From a virus, in IMG/VR virus record IMGVR_UViG_3300032246_001756, positions 1 to 36,561 of that record: a stretch of 36,561 nt of DNA. One strand, written 5' to 3'. Shown in pieces: positions 7,645-14,180 of this stretch. The translations under genes and the position numbers were made by a program. The notes under the pieces are model-generated. The model saw only the letters and a program-made list of their open reading frames with translations, was not told the DNA's origin and searched no databases. Position 1 is the first letter of the stretch. Every line of letters begins with the position of its first letter.

Positions 7645-7937
7645 TGAGTAGAACGCAACCAAAAGTATTATTAGAACTTGTAGATAAAACAACATACAAG
7701 TGCGATCAAATTGTAGAAGCTAGTGGCATATGGGCTGTATTCTATGATCGCCAGCCTATCAATTTAAAATCACAACACTACTTGGATAATGAAGCTACAC
7801 CTAAATATAAGAAAACAAGTTTCAGTAATCCAGGGCATGCACGAAATCTTTGTCGCAAACTAAACACGCAATTTAAAACAGATAAATTCACTGTAGTGTT
7901 TATGAATAACGGTACCACTGTGTACCCAGATGAGTGA
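7644..7937 (+). CDS. Hypothetical protein, 97 aa
   Basis: Starts MSRTQPKVLLELVDKT in a TAATG overlap with the preceding gene. Predicted beta-rich first half (YKCDQIVEASGIWAVFYD) and a basic second half (GHARNLCRKLNTQFKT). It overlaps the next gene by eight bases. No family recognised. Confidence 0.68.
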   Translation: MSRTQPKVLLELVDKTTYKCDQIVEASGIWAVFYDRQPINLKSQHYLDNEATPKYKKTSFSNPGHARNLCRKLNTQFKTDKFTVVFMNNGTTVYPDE

Positions 7938-8319
7938 TAGAAAAACACTAAAGTATACTATCACTAGGGCAGTTATGGATCAACTGCCTAGCAACAACAT
8001 TCCAATTGAAATAATCATAAGTGATTGGTGGTTCACCAAATCAGGCGATAGCCTACGCCTAACTCCTCAGGGTGACACAATGTTTAGACAGGCAGAAATT
8101 GAATATTTTGATTTACCAGTTAAAATTAAACATACCAATTGGTATAAGTTTCTAACTGAATGCAATAGGAAAATTAAATGCCCATATTACTTTAGTGTAA
8201 ATAAAGGTGAAGCAATTAAAGAACCTTTCATAAGACTATACGATAGTAAGACCGCAATGATGCTGGCACTATACGGCGATATAGAAAGTTATTTAGAATC
8301 AGTGAGGATACGACAATGA
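7930..8319 (+). CDS. Hypothetical protein, 129 aa
   Basis: Starts MSDRKTLKYTITRAVMDQLP, overlapping the previous gene by eight bases. Contains IIISDWWFTKSGDSLRLTPQGD and a C-terminal MMLALYGDIESYLE segment. It overlaps the next gene by four bases (ATGA). This arrangement of LTPQGD-like text recurs in small T4-like phage proteins, but I cannot name a function. Confidence 0.68.
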   Translation: MSDRKTLKYTITRAVMDQLPSNNIPIEIIISDWWFTKSGDSLRLTPQGDTMFRQAEIEYFDLPVKIKHTNWYKFLTECNRKIKCPYYFSVNKGEAIKEPFIRLYDSKTAMMLALYGDIESYLESVRIRQ

Positions 8320-8492
8320 CAGAAGAAAAGAAAAGTAAAAATCCATTTATTAACATGGCTAATGAAGTTAAAAAGAATAATGCCAGTGAGCATCCCGGAT
8401 TGGGAAAAGCTCCAAAAAAGCAAGGACCTAAAGTAAATACTAAAGGATTTGGTGGGTCAAGTGTTGTTCGTAGAACTGGACGAGGTGGTTAA
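8316..8492 (+). CDS. Small basic Gly/Lys-rich protein, 58 aa
   Basis: Starts MTEEKKSKNPFINMANEVKK in an ATGA overlap. The C-terminus is rich in Gly, Lys and Arg (KAPKKQGPKVNTKG then VVRRTGRGG) and looks disordered and nucleic-acid binding. Its stop codon overlaps, on the other strand, the stop codon of the convergent gene at 8489-8977, so the + strand run of small genes ends here. Confidence 0.65.
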   Translation: MTEEKKSKNPFINMANEVKKNNASEHPGLGKAPKKQGPKVNTKGFGGSSVVRRTGRGG

Positions 8493-8977
8493 TACCACAC
8501 ACCTTCGTTACGCATACGTTTAATAAAAGACAAGTAATTACTACATACACCAAAGCATGTTAGGTGTACAGTACTAAACATTGCTCTGTCTTGTATCTCG
8601 GGCAGAAATATAACACTAGTGTTGTTTATAGCAACAGTTCCGGGGGTGATAATCTTCCCGTTGCTTGCTGTTACGGGTGTGTTTTCTGTAGCCGAGGGAA
8701 ACCAAAAGTAATTTGGATACAACTTGCTTGGTTGTGTTACTATCCAATCTTGCATTTCAGTATTCATGGCATTAATCCAAAAACGAGGACCTTGAATATA
8801 TTTCTCAGTTACTTGTGTTATGGGTTGAAAAACGCCCAAATACAATATTCCATTTTCACGCCAAACATTAACCATTGTGCTGAATCCAGCATTCATTGAT
8901 TTAGTTATTTGTCCGGGAGTAGCTGCATCTTCAAAATTGGTTCCGTCAAAGATGCCCTGATAAGATATATATTGCAT
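8489..8977 (-). CDS. Conserved phage protein on the minus strand, 162 aa
   Basis: One of the few minus-strand genes here. Begins MQYISYQGIFDGTNFEDAAT and ends CSNYLSFIKRMRNEGVWY. The pattern of AGFSTMVNVWRENGILYLGV, then FWINAMNTEMQDW and KLYPNYFWFPS, vaguely suggests a small glycerophosphodiesterase-like barrel, but catalytic residues are not evident, so I leave the function open. There is no Shine-Dalgarno sequence; a TAAATA late-type motif ends four bases before the ATG. It is transcribed toward the preceding run of genes. Confidence 0.75.
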   Translation of the reverse strand: MQYISYQGIFDGTNFEDAATPGQITKSMNAGFSTMVNVWRENGILYLGVFQPITQVTEKYIQGPRFWINAMNTEMQDWIVTQPSKLYPNYFWFPSATENTPVTASNGKIITPGTVAINNTSVIFLPEIQDRAMFSTVHLTCFGVCSNYLSFIKRMRNEGVWY

Positions 8978-8981
8978 TTAG

Positions 8982-8987
8982 TATTTA
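8982..8987 (-). promoter_or_regulatory. TAAATA late-promoter-like motif before minus-strand gene
   Basis: On the minus strand the sequence reads ACTAAATACTAA followed by ATG at 8977: TAAATA, four bases, start codon. It is identical in its core ACTAAATAC to the motif at 20351. Finding it correctly oriented before an isolated minus-strand gene supports a real signal. Confidence 0.55.
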
Positions 8988-9027
8988 GTCTTGTCAACGG
9001 AACCGTGGGCTACTGCGTTATATATGT

Positions 9028-9192
9028 ATGCAAGATAAAAATCAACTTGACTGCTACGATGAGATGAAAAAGGATAAAACCGAATCACATCAGGAACAAT
9101 ATTTTCCCACTCGTTATGATTGGAGACTATCCAATTGTGATGAAAAACGTAGTGTTCCCTGTAGAATTAAAGATGAAAAACATCAAGCATAA
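9028..9192 (+). CDS. Small hypothetical protein, 54 aa
   Basis: Starts MQDKNQLDCYDEMKKDK and contains three Cys residues (LDCYD, SNCDEK, VPCRI). Acidic first half and basic end. No Shine-Dalgarno sequence; the bases before the ATG are TTATATATGT, which could be a -10 element of a leaderless message. Low-complexity charge and short length keep confidence moderate. Confidence 0.45.
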   Translation: MQDKNQLDCYDEMKKDKTESHQEQYFPTRYDWRLSNCDEKRSVPCRIKDEKHQA

Positions 9193-9220
9193 ATTTCATT
9201 AACACTAAAGGAAACTTCAA

Positions 9221-9481
9221 ATGAAAACAATCGCTACTCTTATCGCTACCTTGGTAGCAACTGCTACTTTTGCTGCTGAACCCGCTAAGACAACTACTGC
9301 TGCACCTGCAGCTACTCCTGCTGTTACAGCACCTGCTGCACCAGCTAAGACCGAAATGAAGTTAGCTAAGAAGAAGGGGGACAAAAAAGCTGTTGCCACT
9401 AAAAGTACTAAGCCAGCTAAACCTGCCAAGGACAAAAAAGCTACAGCTAAGGCTGCTCCAGCAGCACCAGCAGCTAAGTAA
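9221..9481 (+). CDS. Exported Ala/Lys/Pro-rich repetitive protein
   Basis: A good Shine-Dalgarno sequence (AAAGGAAA) precedes the ATG. Residues 1-19 form a Sec signal peptide (MKTIATLIATLVATATFAA) with an A-x-A type cleavage site before EPAK. The mature part is almost only Ala, Lys, Pro and Thr, with repeated PAKP, KPAKDKK and APAAP units, similar to histone-H1-like tails. Because it is exported, DNA binding in the cytoplasm is unlikely; interaction with anionic envelope polymers is possible (inference). Compare the non-exported Lys/Ala/Pro-rich gene at 27401-27694. Confidence 0.75.
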   Translation: MKTIATLIATLVATATFAAEPAKTTTAAPAATPAVTAPAAPAKTEMKLAKKKGDKKAVATKSTKPAKPAKDKKATAKAAPAAPAAK

Positions 9482-9485
9482 TCTA

Positions 9486-9686
9486 ATAACATGTGATGAT
9501 GATGACGATGACGGTCCAGAAGATTTAGACTGTCATCTGTCATACGGTCGTCCTAAAGTCTACGAAGTAGATGAAAAAGTTACAGATTTAGGTAATGAAC
9601 CATTATCAGATTATGTAATTGTTAGATTAGCTGTTGCCAGAGCAAAAGCCATGCAGAAATATAGGGAAACCTATGATGAGGCATAA
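9486..9686 (+). pseudogene. Coding frame without a usable start codon (Asp-rich N-terminus)
   Basis: From about 9486 to the TAA at 9684-9686 the frame reads codons like its neighbours and gives TCDDDDDDGPEDLDCHLS, then a helical DYVIVRLAVARAKAMQKYRE segment typical of small phage proteins. There is no in-frame ATG, GTG or TTG after the upstream stop at 9481; the nearest is a TTG at 9393 inside the preceding gene. An ATG at 9491 is one base out of frame, next to a TG/GAT repeat. A two-base slippage loss, or an assembly error, would explain it. Alternatives are an ATA start or a frameshift from the upstream gene. Confidence 0.5.
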
Positions 9687-9689
9687 ATA
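9684..9689 (+). promoter_or_regulatory. TAAATA late-promoter-like motif
   Basis: CATAAATATATG overlaps the stop codon at 9684-9686. It lies 54 bases before the gene at 9744, which has its own Shine-Dalgarno sequence, so this copy would give a leadered transcript. Confidence 0.3.
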
Positions 9690-9743
9690 TATGTAGTTAG
9701 AGTTCTACACAAAAACTCAACTTACACATACACAGGAGAACAA

Positions 9744-9929
9744 ATGTTAAACCAATTAGCAGGTTATTTTCATAACCTATTCAATAACTTCGGCAAACCC
9801 CAGACTTATGGTTCTGCACTAGAAGAATATATAGTAAGTCACTCCCCTCAAACTGCATGTGATATAGACCGATTGATCCGTCAATTCCATATTTCCCAAG
9901 AGAGAAATCACGGAAAATTATGGTTCTGA
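9744..9929 (+). CDS. Conserved small phage protein, 61 aa
   Basis: A good Shine-Dalgarno sequence (AGGAGA) lies six bases before the ATG. Starts MLNQLAGYFHNLFNNFGKPQ, an amphipathic aromatic helix, followed by YGSALEEYIVSHSPQTACDI and a basic end RNHGKLWF. The EEYIVSH..T..DID pattern is familiar from small phage proteins; function not known. It overlaps a possible 29-residue micro-gene. Confidence 0.72.
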   Translation: MLNQLAGYFHNLFNNFGKPQTYGSALEEYIVSHSPQTACDIDRLIRQFHISQERNHGKLWF

Positions 9930-10009
9930 TCTACTGGTGGCCTGTATCTGACGAAGAATGGGAGCGGTTGAATCACCCTGAAAAATTTCAACCAAAACGA
10001 GAAAAATAA
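9920..10009 (+). CDS. Possible micro-gene, 29 aa
   Basis: Starts MVLIYWWPVSDEEWERLN, overlapping the previous stop by ten bases, and ends in TAA 23 bases before the next gene. Trp-rich and charged. Supported only by its position and codon-like composition. Confidence 0.35.
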   Translation: MVLIYWWPVSDEEWERLNHPEKFQPKREK

Positions 10010-10032
10010 CATACACACACAAAGGAAATATT

Positions 10033-10314
10033 ATGTTTACACCTGAATTTTATATCGATCTGTTTCAATCCTCTAAGAGATTGGCAACCAACAAAGTGTT
10101 CGCTGACGAACGGTTAAATAAAGTCGCAAATGACTTTATAGATGCCCAAACAATCTTTGCAAAAATGCTAGCAAAGAATACAATAGAGATGTTAACTTAC
10201 AGCGTTGAAAGCGTAAGTAAAGTAATTTATCCTCAAGGTGAGGATGAGTCAGTCAAAGCAAAGACTGCTAAAAAATCAGCTAAGACAGACACAGACATTA
10301 ATCAAGGAGAATAA
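10033..10314 (+). CDS. Phasin-like helical protein, 93 aa
   Basis: A clear Shine-Dalgarno sequence (AAAGGAAA) precedes the ATG. Residues 1-70 are helical with the phasin-like order F-x-x-N, then FIDAQTIFAKMLAKNTIEML and YSVESVSKV. Phasins coat polyhydroxyalkanoate granules in bacteria, and phage homologues have been annotated; a granule role here is not shown. The last 25 residues are Lys/Ala/Asp-rich and disordered. It is followed one base later by the next gene, with AAGGAGA in its own 3' end as that gene's ribosome binding site. Confidence 0.6.
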   Translation: MFTPEFYIDLFQSSKRLATNKVFADERLNKVANDFIDAQTIFAKMLAKNTIEMLTYSVESVSKVIYPQGEDESVKAKTAKKSAKTDTDINQGE

Positions 10315-10315
10315 T

Positions 10316-10588
10316 ATGTCACAATTTGATACACCAAAATTACCCGAAGTAAAATTCAACAAGAACGGATACGAAATCCGTGCAGACATTCTAGATATGG
10401 CAAAGGGCCTGATTACTGAAGAATACCATTCCAAGTTCCATGGTTGGGAAATGTCAGTAGCCAAAGATGAGAAGACTGGTCAAGTGGTTAGCACAGTAGC
10501 TATGCCAACATTCCCGGGTCTAGACAAGATTTTAGAAGCTGCTGAAAAGATGTATGGTTTTGTAAATCAAAACACACCTAAGAAGTAA
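10316..10588 (+). CDS. Conserved phage protein, 90 aa
   Basis: I choose the ATG at 10316 (MSQFDTPKLPEVKF) because AAGGAGA lies at the right distance. The upstream part of the frame would overlap the phasin-like gene. Motifs: KNGYEIRADILDMAKGLI, a helical FHGWEMSVAKDEKTGQVV, and FPGLDKILEAAEKMYGFVNQ. It pairs with the phasin-like gene as a two-gene unit closed by a hairpin. I recall similar proteins in environmental myoviruses, with no function. Confidence 0.75.
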   Translation: MSQFDTPKLPEVKFNKNGYEIRADILDMAKGLITEEYHSKFHGWEMSVAKDEKTGQVVSTVAMPTFPGLDKILEAAEKMYGFVNQNTPKK

Positions 10589-10602
10589 TTCTTACTCAAA
10601 AT

Positions 10603-10624
10603 AATGCCCCTTAATTGGGGCATT
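10603..10624. terminator. Perfect 8-bp hairpin, probable terminator
   Basis: AATGCCCC, six-base loop TTAATT, GGGGCATT. On the + strand no U-tract follows; on the minus strand ATTTT follows the stem. It lies between the phasin-like unit and the next promoter, so it likely insulates the two units. Confidence 0.6.
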
Positions 10625-10631
10625 GCCATGG

Positions 10632-10660
10632 TTGACAATAAATGGTTTCGGGTATATAAT
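10632..10660 (+). promoter_or_regulatory. Sigma70-type promoter of the conserved family, leaderless
   Basis: TTGACA 10632-10637, 17-base spacer containing ATAAATGGTTTCGGGTA, TATAAT 10655-10660. The ATG at 10667 is only six bases after the -10 box, so the transcript should start at or beside the start codon. Confidence 0.88.
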
Positions 10661-10666
10661 ACATTT

Positions 10667-10888
10667 ATGAAGTCAAAAATCTATATCACACAACGAGATA
10701 ACGACCGTTTCTTTAAACAGAAATTACCCACGTGGCGTAACGGTTTTTGTTACATTCAACGCAAAGTGACATTAGAACCTGACCCCCACGATGTTTATCC
10801 TGAAGGTGAGTATGGATATATCACTATCGGTAAGGTCAAGGTAACTGTGATTGGCAGCAATCATTATGGCGAATTTTGGATACAATAG
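10667..10888 (+). CDS. Hypothetical protein, 73 aa, probable leaderless message
   Basis: The frame is open further upstream, but the ATG at 10667 is the sensible start because the promoter's -10 box ends at 10660. No Shine-Dalgarno sequence. Protein starts MKSKIYITQRDNDRFFKQKL and is beta-rich and basic-acidic, with TIGKVKVTVIGSNHYGEFW at the end. One base separates it from the lipoprotein gene, so it is probably the first gene of a two-gene operon. Function unknown. Confidence 0.75.
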   Translation: MKSKIYITQRDNDRFFKQKLPTWRNGFCYIQRKVTLEPDPHDVYPEGEYGYITIGKVKVTVIGSNHYGEFWIQ

Positions 10889-10889
10889 T

Positions 10890-12098
10890 ATGAAAAAACT
10901 TTTATTATTGTTATCCATTGTACTCACTGGGTGCGGTGGGGGCGGGTCAAGTGACCCAAGCAGCACCACCAGTACTGCAAAAGCAGAGAGTAAACCTGTA
11001 ATCACATGCCTTATTTCTAGCACTATTGCACCAGCAGGTTATACTGGTTCTTATGCAATACCCACTCCAACTAAAAGACTAGTCACTACTATCCAACGTA
11101 GTGTTGGCATCAAAGATTATTATCCTGACAATAAATGTAAATACGCAGCCGAATTAGATAAGCTACAAACTCTAGGTGTAGATAGAATTTGGGTGTACAA
11201 TTACGGAGTATGGGACGATTTCAATAAACCTGTATGGACTATTGATAATACATCATGGCAAATTCCAAAAGAAAGTTTCACCTATTTAGTTACCGAAGCT
11301 AAAAAAAGAAATATAAAAGTATTCTTAGCACTTCAATTTACTGCGTTTGACAATCAAGGAACTATGCTACCGTTTGGGGTAGATATTTCGTCAGCACTCT
11401 TACAAAAGATGTTAGATAGTCATCATAGTGCAATCGTTGATTATGCCAAGTATGGAGAGAGTATAGGCCTAGCAGGAATCAGTATTGACTGGAATGCTTT
11501 TTATATTAAAAATTGGTATGACTACCCCGATCAATGGGCAACCAATATGGTTTCAATTGCTAATGATATTAGAAGTAATTTTTCAGGTGTGATTACTTAT
11601 GGACAAATAGGAAGTCCACATTATGATACTAGAATTTATAATGTTGTAGATGAACTTCATATTCATTTGGCACCCAGGCTTACGCAAATAGAAAATGCCA
11701 ACATAAGTGTTAGCTTATTACGTGACAAATTTACAGACTTGATTAATCAGTTTTACATTGATTACCATCAGACTAGTAAGCCTATCATATGGGAAATTAG
11801 CGTACAGAGCCGTGACAAATATTTTACTGAAGGTTGGGTAGAAGATGGATTCTGTGTAAATAACTGCATTCAAAATTCGTATGTCACAGATTTTAGTATT
11901 CAAGCTATGGGCATTGAAGCTGCACTGGAAGCAATAGCCATGCAAAATAAATTCACTACTAAATCAGTTGACTTTCACACATCATATTGGCACACCGACA
12001 CAATGACTCCTGGTTCAGAAGGATTCCCCAATCTGTCTCAGTCAATTAGGGGAAAACCTGCTGAAAATATAGTCAAATATTGGTTTAGCCGAGGTTGA
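10890..12098 (+). CDS. Lipoprotein with glycoside-hydrolase-like TIM barrel, 402 aa
   Basis: Start chosen at 10890: MKKLLLLLSIVLTGCGGGG gives a clear lipoprotein signal with lipobox LTGC (Cys at residue 15) followed by a Gly/Ser/Thr linker. The mature domain, from about residue 60, has barrel-like strands: RIWVYNYGVWDDFN, KRNIKVFLALQFTAF, SIGLAGISIDWNAFY, GVITYGQIGS, DELHIHLAPR and KPIIWEISVQSRD. The layout recalls GH113-type or phage tail GTA-type TIM barrels; the Glu in IWEIS and the Asp in SIDWN could be catalytic. The enzyme would be anchored in the envelope of the infected cell, which is unusual for a phage. Substrate unknown; surface glycan trimming is inference. Confidence 0.75.
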   Translation: MKKLLLLLSIVLTGCGGGGSSDPSSTTSTAKAESKPVITCLISSTIAPAGYTGSYAIPTPTKRLVTTIQRSVGIKDYYPDNKCKYAAELDKLQTLGVDRIWVYNYGVWDDFNKPVWTIDNTSWQIPKESFTYLVTEAKKRNIKVFLALQFTAFDNQGTMLPFGVDISSALLQKMLDSHHSAIVDYAKYGESIGLAGISIDWNAFYIKNWYDYPDQWATNMVSIANDIRSNFSGVITYGQIGSPHYDTRIYNVVDELHIHLAPRLTQIENANISVSLLRDKFTDLINQFYIDYHQTSKPIIWEISVQSRDKYFTEGWVEDGFCVNNCIQNSYVTDFSIQAMGIEAALEAIAMQNKFTTKSVDFHTSYWHTDTMTPGSEGFPNLSQSIRGKPAENIVKYWFSRG

Positions 12099-12123
12099 CA
12101 ATAAATCAGTTTGGGTATATAAT
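12095..12123 (+). promoter_or_regulatory. Sigma70-type promoter of the conserved family
   Basis: TTGACA 12095-12100, 17-base spacer, TATAAT 12118-12123. The -35 box contains the TGA stop of the lipoprotein gene. The initially transcribed region AGAATCTTAAACAGT matches that of the promoters at 12536, 30819, 31367 and 31801. Confidence 0.88.
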
Positions 12124-12155
12124 AGAATCTTAAACAGTCGAAACAAGGAAACAAA

Positions 12156-12533
12156 ATGTCAAACGAATTCAAATCTTGGGAAGAAATGTCTGAGCTGGAA
12201 CAAGCCCGTGAGACCTTCTGGGATATGTACAAGGATGCTCATGGTTTTCGTCCCCGACATGTAGATACCTCGGGCTGGACTCTTGCTGAGTTCCAAGCAG
12301 AGTTTGATTACCTTGGTGGAATTATTGAACAAGAGGAAGCCCATCGCAAAGCCTCCGAAGCAGAGGCTATCGTCAAGTTTGAACAGCACGTGACCAACAC
12401 TATATGTATGGGTGCTCGCAATCGTGAGACCGCGCTTAAGTGGATCATGGATGCTAGCAACGCCAATGGTGACTGGGAATATCTGTGTCATGAACTGGGC
12501 TTGCCCTACAGTTACTTCAAGCAAGTGGCCTGA
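12156..12533 (+). CDS. Conserved phage protein, 125 aa
   Basis: AAGGAA lies before the ATG. Starts MSNEFKSWEEMSELEQARET, then FWDMYKDAHGFRPRHVDTSG, a signature I recognise from many environmental phages with no function assigned. Helical and acidic, with ETALKWIMDASNANGDWEYL and a final LPYSYFKQVA. The strong promoter suggests early expression. Codons are noticeably more GC-rich than neighbours (CTGGAA, CCCCGA, CGGGCT), hinting at separate acquisition. Confidence 0.82.
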   Translation: MSNEFKSWEEMSELEQARETFWDMYKDAHGFRPRHVDTSGWTLAEFQAEFDYLGGIIEQEEAHRKASEAEAIVKFEQHVTNTICMGARNRETALKWIMDASNANGDWEYLCHELGLPYSYFKQVA

Positions 12534-12535
12534 GG

Positions 12536-12564
12536 TTGACAATAAATGGTTTTGGGTATATAAT
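12536..12564 (+). promoter_or_regulatory. Sigma70-type promoter of the conserved family
   Basis: TTGACA 12536-12541, spacer ATAAATGGTTTTGGGTA, TATAAT 12559-12564. The leader reads AGAATCTTAGACAGTTAAG then CGGAG before the ATG at 12598. The spacer is identical to that at 31801. Confidence 0.9.
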
Positions 12565-12597
12565 AGAATCTTAGACAGTTAAGAAACGGAGTTAATT

Positions 12598-12831
12598 ATG
12601 AATCTCAGTATCAACGACAGAATTTCTTGGACTTGTAGTGCAGGTGTTCTTGAAGGTATTATCTCTAACATTTGCCTAAGATCCAATGGTGCTAAACAAA
12701 TTGTTCCTTGGATTGATATTGATGTTACAGTTACTCAGAAAAAAGACCGTGCATATAGTGTCCGACTTTGCGCTACCGAATCAAATCTCAAAATGATGCG
12801 TGTTGCTAAACTTGAAACCGAACTTGCTTAA
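12598..12831 (+). CDS. Hypothetical protein, 77 aa
   Basis: GGAG lies eight bases before the ATG. Starts MNLSINDRISWTCSAGVLEG, beta-rich, with IVPWIDIDVTVTQKKD and VRLCATESNLKMMRV. The pattern looks like a small SH3- or OB-like barrel (inference). First gene after a strong early promoter and nine bases before the next gene, so likely co-expressed with it. Confidence 0.75.
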   Translation: MNLSINDRISWTCSAGVLEGIISNICLRSNGAKQIVPWIDIDVTVTQKKDRAYSVRLCATESNLKMMRVAKLETELA

Positions 12832-12840
12832 GGAATAGTA

Positions 12841-13497
12841 ATGGCTCGTTATCAGAAACCTGTTCCCTTGAATCTGAACGCTGATGACGTTTGGGCGGCT
12901 GCTTGTCAAGCACAACGCCTTAATGGTACCTATGTTAAAGAGGGACAAACCTCTGAACTAAACCCCAATGTAATTTGCAAGACCAATCGGCAAATAGTAA
13001 TGTCATTAATGGCAGACATTACCCAAATCACTAGTGAAGACCGTGAACAAGGTAAATTGGTTCGTCAGTTTTATCAAGGATATACATTCAAAATCCTTAA
13101 AGGTATCAAACTGTCAGAGTTTGACAACACCGCAATGTTGCTTGCAAACCGTGAAACTATAGATAGCAATTATGATATCGCAGTAGTTACTAGTTTGCCC
13201 TCATGCTATGAGCGTGGTATCAAACGTCAAACAGTAGACCAGCGAGTTGCTTTTGCTACCGGCGGATACGTTGGGCGATTGACTGAAAAAGTATCGGTTT
13301 CAATTGAAGTATTAAAATCTTTCTATTCGCAAAATTGGAATACTCACTATGTTACTGGTATTACTAGTGACGACCAAGTGTTATTCTTTGCGTACAAACA
13401 ACAACTAGAAGTGGGCAAGATGTATGACCTTTATGGTACTGTCAAAGCACACCGTGATAATTCTACTCAACTTAACCGTGTAAAGGTAATTGCATGA
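12841..13497 (+). CDS. Conserved hypothetical protein, 218 aa
   Basis: Starts MARYQKPVPLNLNADDVWAA. The N-terminal half is helical; the C-terminal half (from VAFATGGYVGRLTEKVSVSI) is beta-rich, ending TSDDQVLFFAYKQQLEVGK and YDLYGTVKAHRDN, reminiscent of an OB-fold such as those in nucleic-acid binding proteins. No catalytic motif. Its final bases overlap the first of a run of five membrane micro-genes. An early nucleic-acid role is inference only. Confidence 0.75.
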   Translation: MARYQKPVPLNLNADDVWAAACQAQRLNGTYVKEGQTSELNPNVICKTNRQIVMSLMADITQITSEDREQGKLVRQFYQGYTFKILKGIKLSEFDNTAMLLANRETIDSNYDIAVVTSLPSCYERGIKRQTVDQRVAFATGGYVGRLTEKVSVSIEVLKSFYSQNWNTHYVTGITSDDQVLFFAYKQQLEVGKMYDLYGTVKAHRDNSTQLNRVKVIA

Positions 13498-13658
13498 TCT
13501 GGGTTTGGATACTGATGACTATGAATGAACAAGGTGTTATTCAACAATCTCGGCCCATGCAAACTGAGGCAGAGTGTGTGCAATTGGGTAGGATAGTGCA
13601 TGTGTTTGGGGACACGAGCATTCTATGCGTACCACGTAAAACACAATTAGTTGAATAA
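13494..13658 (+). CDS. Micro-protein, 54 aa, with hydrophobic N-terminus
   Basis: ATGA overlap with the previous gene. Starts MIWVWILMTMNEQGV, a short hydrophobic segment, followed by a Cys pair (AECVQLG and ILCVPRK). The same layout (exported start, paired Cys, C-V-P near the end) occurs in the 72-residue protein at 31152. This suggests a small periplasmic disulfide-bonded fold (inference). Confidence 0.55.
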   Translation: MIWVWILMTMNEQGVIQQSRPMQTEAECVQLGRIVHVFGDTSILCVPRKTQLVE

Positions 13659-13795
13659 TGAGTTTTTATATAATTGACCTTGACAAGTGGATTGCATATT
13701 ATCAGTTGTTAGCAATTTATTTGGTTTTATACGCTGCATTGGTAGCTACAAATGTAGCGATTTTATTTGATAGTTTATTTGGAGAAAAAGGATGA
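13658..13795 (+). CDS. Small membrane protein, 45 aa
   Basis: TAATG overlap with the previous gene. Starts MSFYIIDLDKWIAYYQLL and has a single hydrophobic helix over residues 15-38 (LAIYLVLYAALVATNVAILF) with a short charged end FGEKG. AAAAAGG near its 3' end serves as ribosome binding site for the next gene. Function unknown. Confidence 0.6.
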   Translation: MSFYIIDLDKWIAYYQLLAIYLVLYAALVATNVAILFDSLFGEKG

Positions 13796-13923
13796 AATAT
13801 ATTTTGGTAACACTAGTGTTGACAGCAATTGTAGGTTGTAGTACAATAGCAGGAACTGTCAAAGGTTTAGGTGAAGATGTAAAAGCAGGGGCTGACTCTA
13901 TTTCAGGAATGATTAAAAAATGA
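13792..13923 (+). CDS. Entericidin-like lipoprotein, 43 aa
   Basis: Starts MKYILVTLVLTAIVGCST: lipoprotein signal with lipobox I-V-G-C (Cys at residue 16). The mature peptide STIAGTVKGLGEDVKAGADS then ISGMIKK matches the entericidin EcnA/EcnB pattern, in which the lipidated Cys is followed by a short Thr-containing stretch, G-x-G-E-D-(I/V), a Gly and I-S. Bacterial entericidins are tiny envelope lipoproteins linked to a toxin/antidote pair. Here the gene sits in a run of overlapping membrane micro-genes (ATGA on both sides), so a role in lysis, envelope stress or exclusion is possible. Function on a phage is inference. Confidence 0.72.
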   Translation: MKYILVTLVLTAIVGCSTIAGTVKGLGEDVKAGADSISGMIKK

Positions 13924-14051
13924 AAAACTTTATTTTAGGCACTATATTTGGAATCGTTATCTCTACAATAGGATTTGGTGGTGTAGCCAAACTACTTGAT
14001 AACGGTGTAAACAAAACAAAAGCAATTGTGCAAGAACAGGTAAAAGAATAA
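13920..14051 (+). CDS. Small membrane protein next to entericidin-like gene, 43 aa
   Basis: ATGA overlap with the lipoprotein gene. Starts MKNFILGTIFGIVISTIGFG: one Gly-rich transmembrane helix, then an amphipathic charged part (AKLLDNGVNKTKAIVQEQVK). Recurrent in environmental phages to my memory, usually near other tiny membrane genes. A partner role for the entericidin-like lipoprotein is inference. Confidence 0.6.
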   Translation: MKNFILGTIFGIVISTIGFGGVAKLLDNGVNKTKAIVQEQVKE

Positions 14052-14158
14052 TGACACTGGGTTGGTTAGCTGTAATTGTAATGACACTGACAGGTAATGT
14101 TGGTTGGGCAATGCTTTTGGCATTTTTTATTTGTTTGGCTACTCCCAGTGGACAATAG
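14051..14158 (+). CDS. Small membrane protein, 35 aa
   Basis: TAATG overlap with the preceding micro-gene. Starts MTLGWLAVIVMTLTGNVGWA and continues with a second hydrophobic stretch MLLAFFICLATP; it could be a helical hairpin in the membrane. Fifth and last of the overlapping micro-genes. Function unknown. Confidence 0.5.
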   Translation: MTLGWLAVIVMTLTGNVGWAMLLAFFICLATPSGQ

Positions 14159-14180
14159 CATTTACTAAAGGAGCAAAATA

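Noticed and set aside
9217-9543. Long minus-strand frame of 108 codons, Ala/Val/Leu-rich
   Set aside because: It is the mirror of the Ala/Lys-rich + strand gene, which has a Shine-Dalgarno sequence and signal peptide. The minus frame's composition is only the complement of GCT/GCA codons.
12159-12542. Minus-strand frame of 127 codons
   Set aside because: Exact antisense of the conserved + strand protein at 12156, driven by a consensus promoter; no independent signal.
13494-14158. Assignment of the micro-gene cluster as a canonical holin/spanin lysis cassette
   Set aside because: No endolysin is adjacent and no Rz/Rz1-type nested pair is recognisable; the entericidin-like reading fits better.
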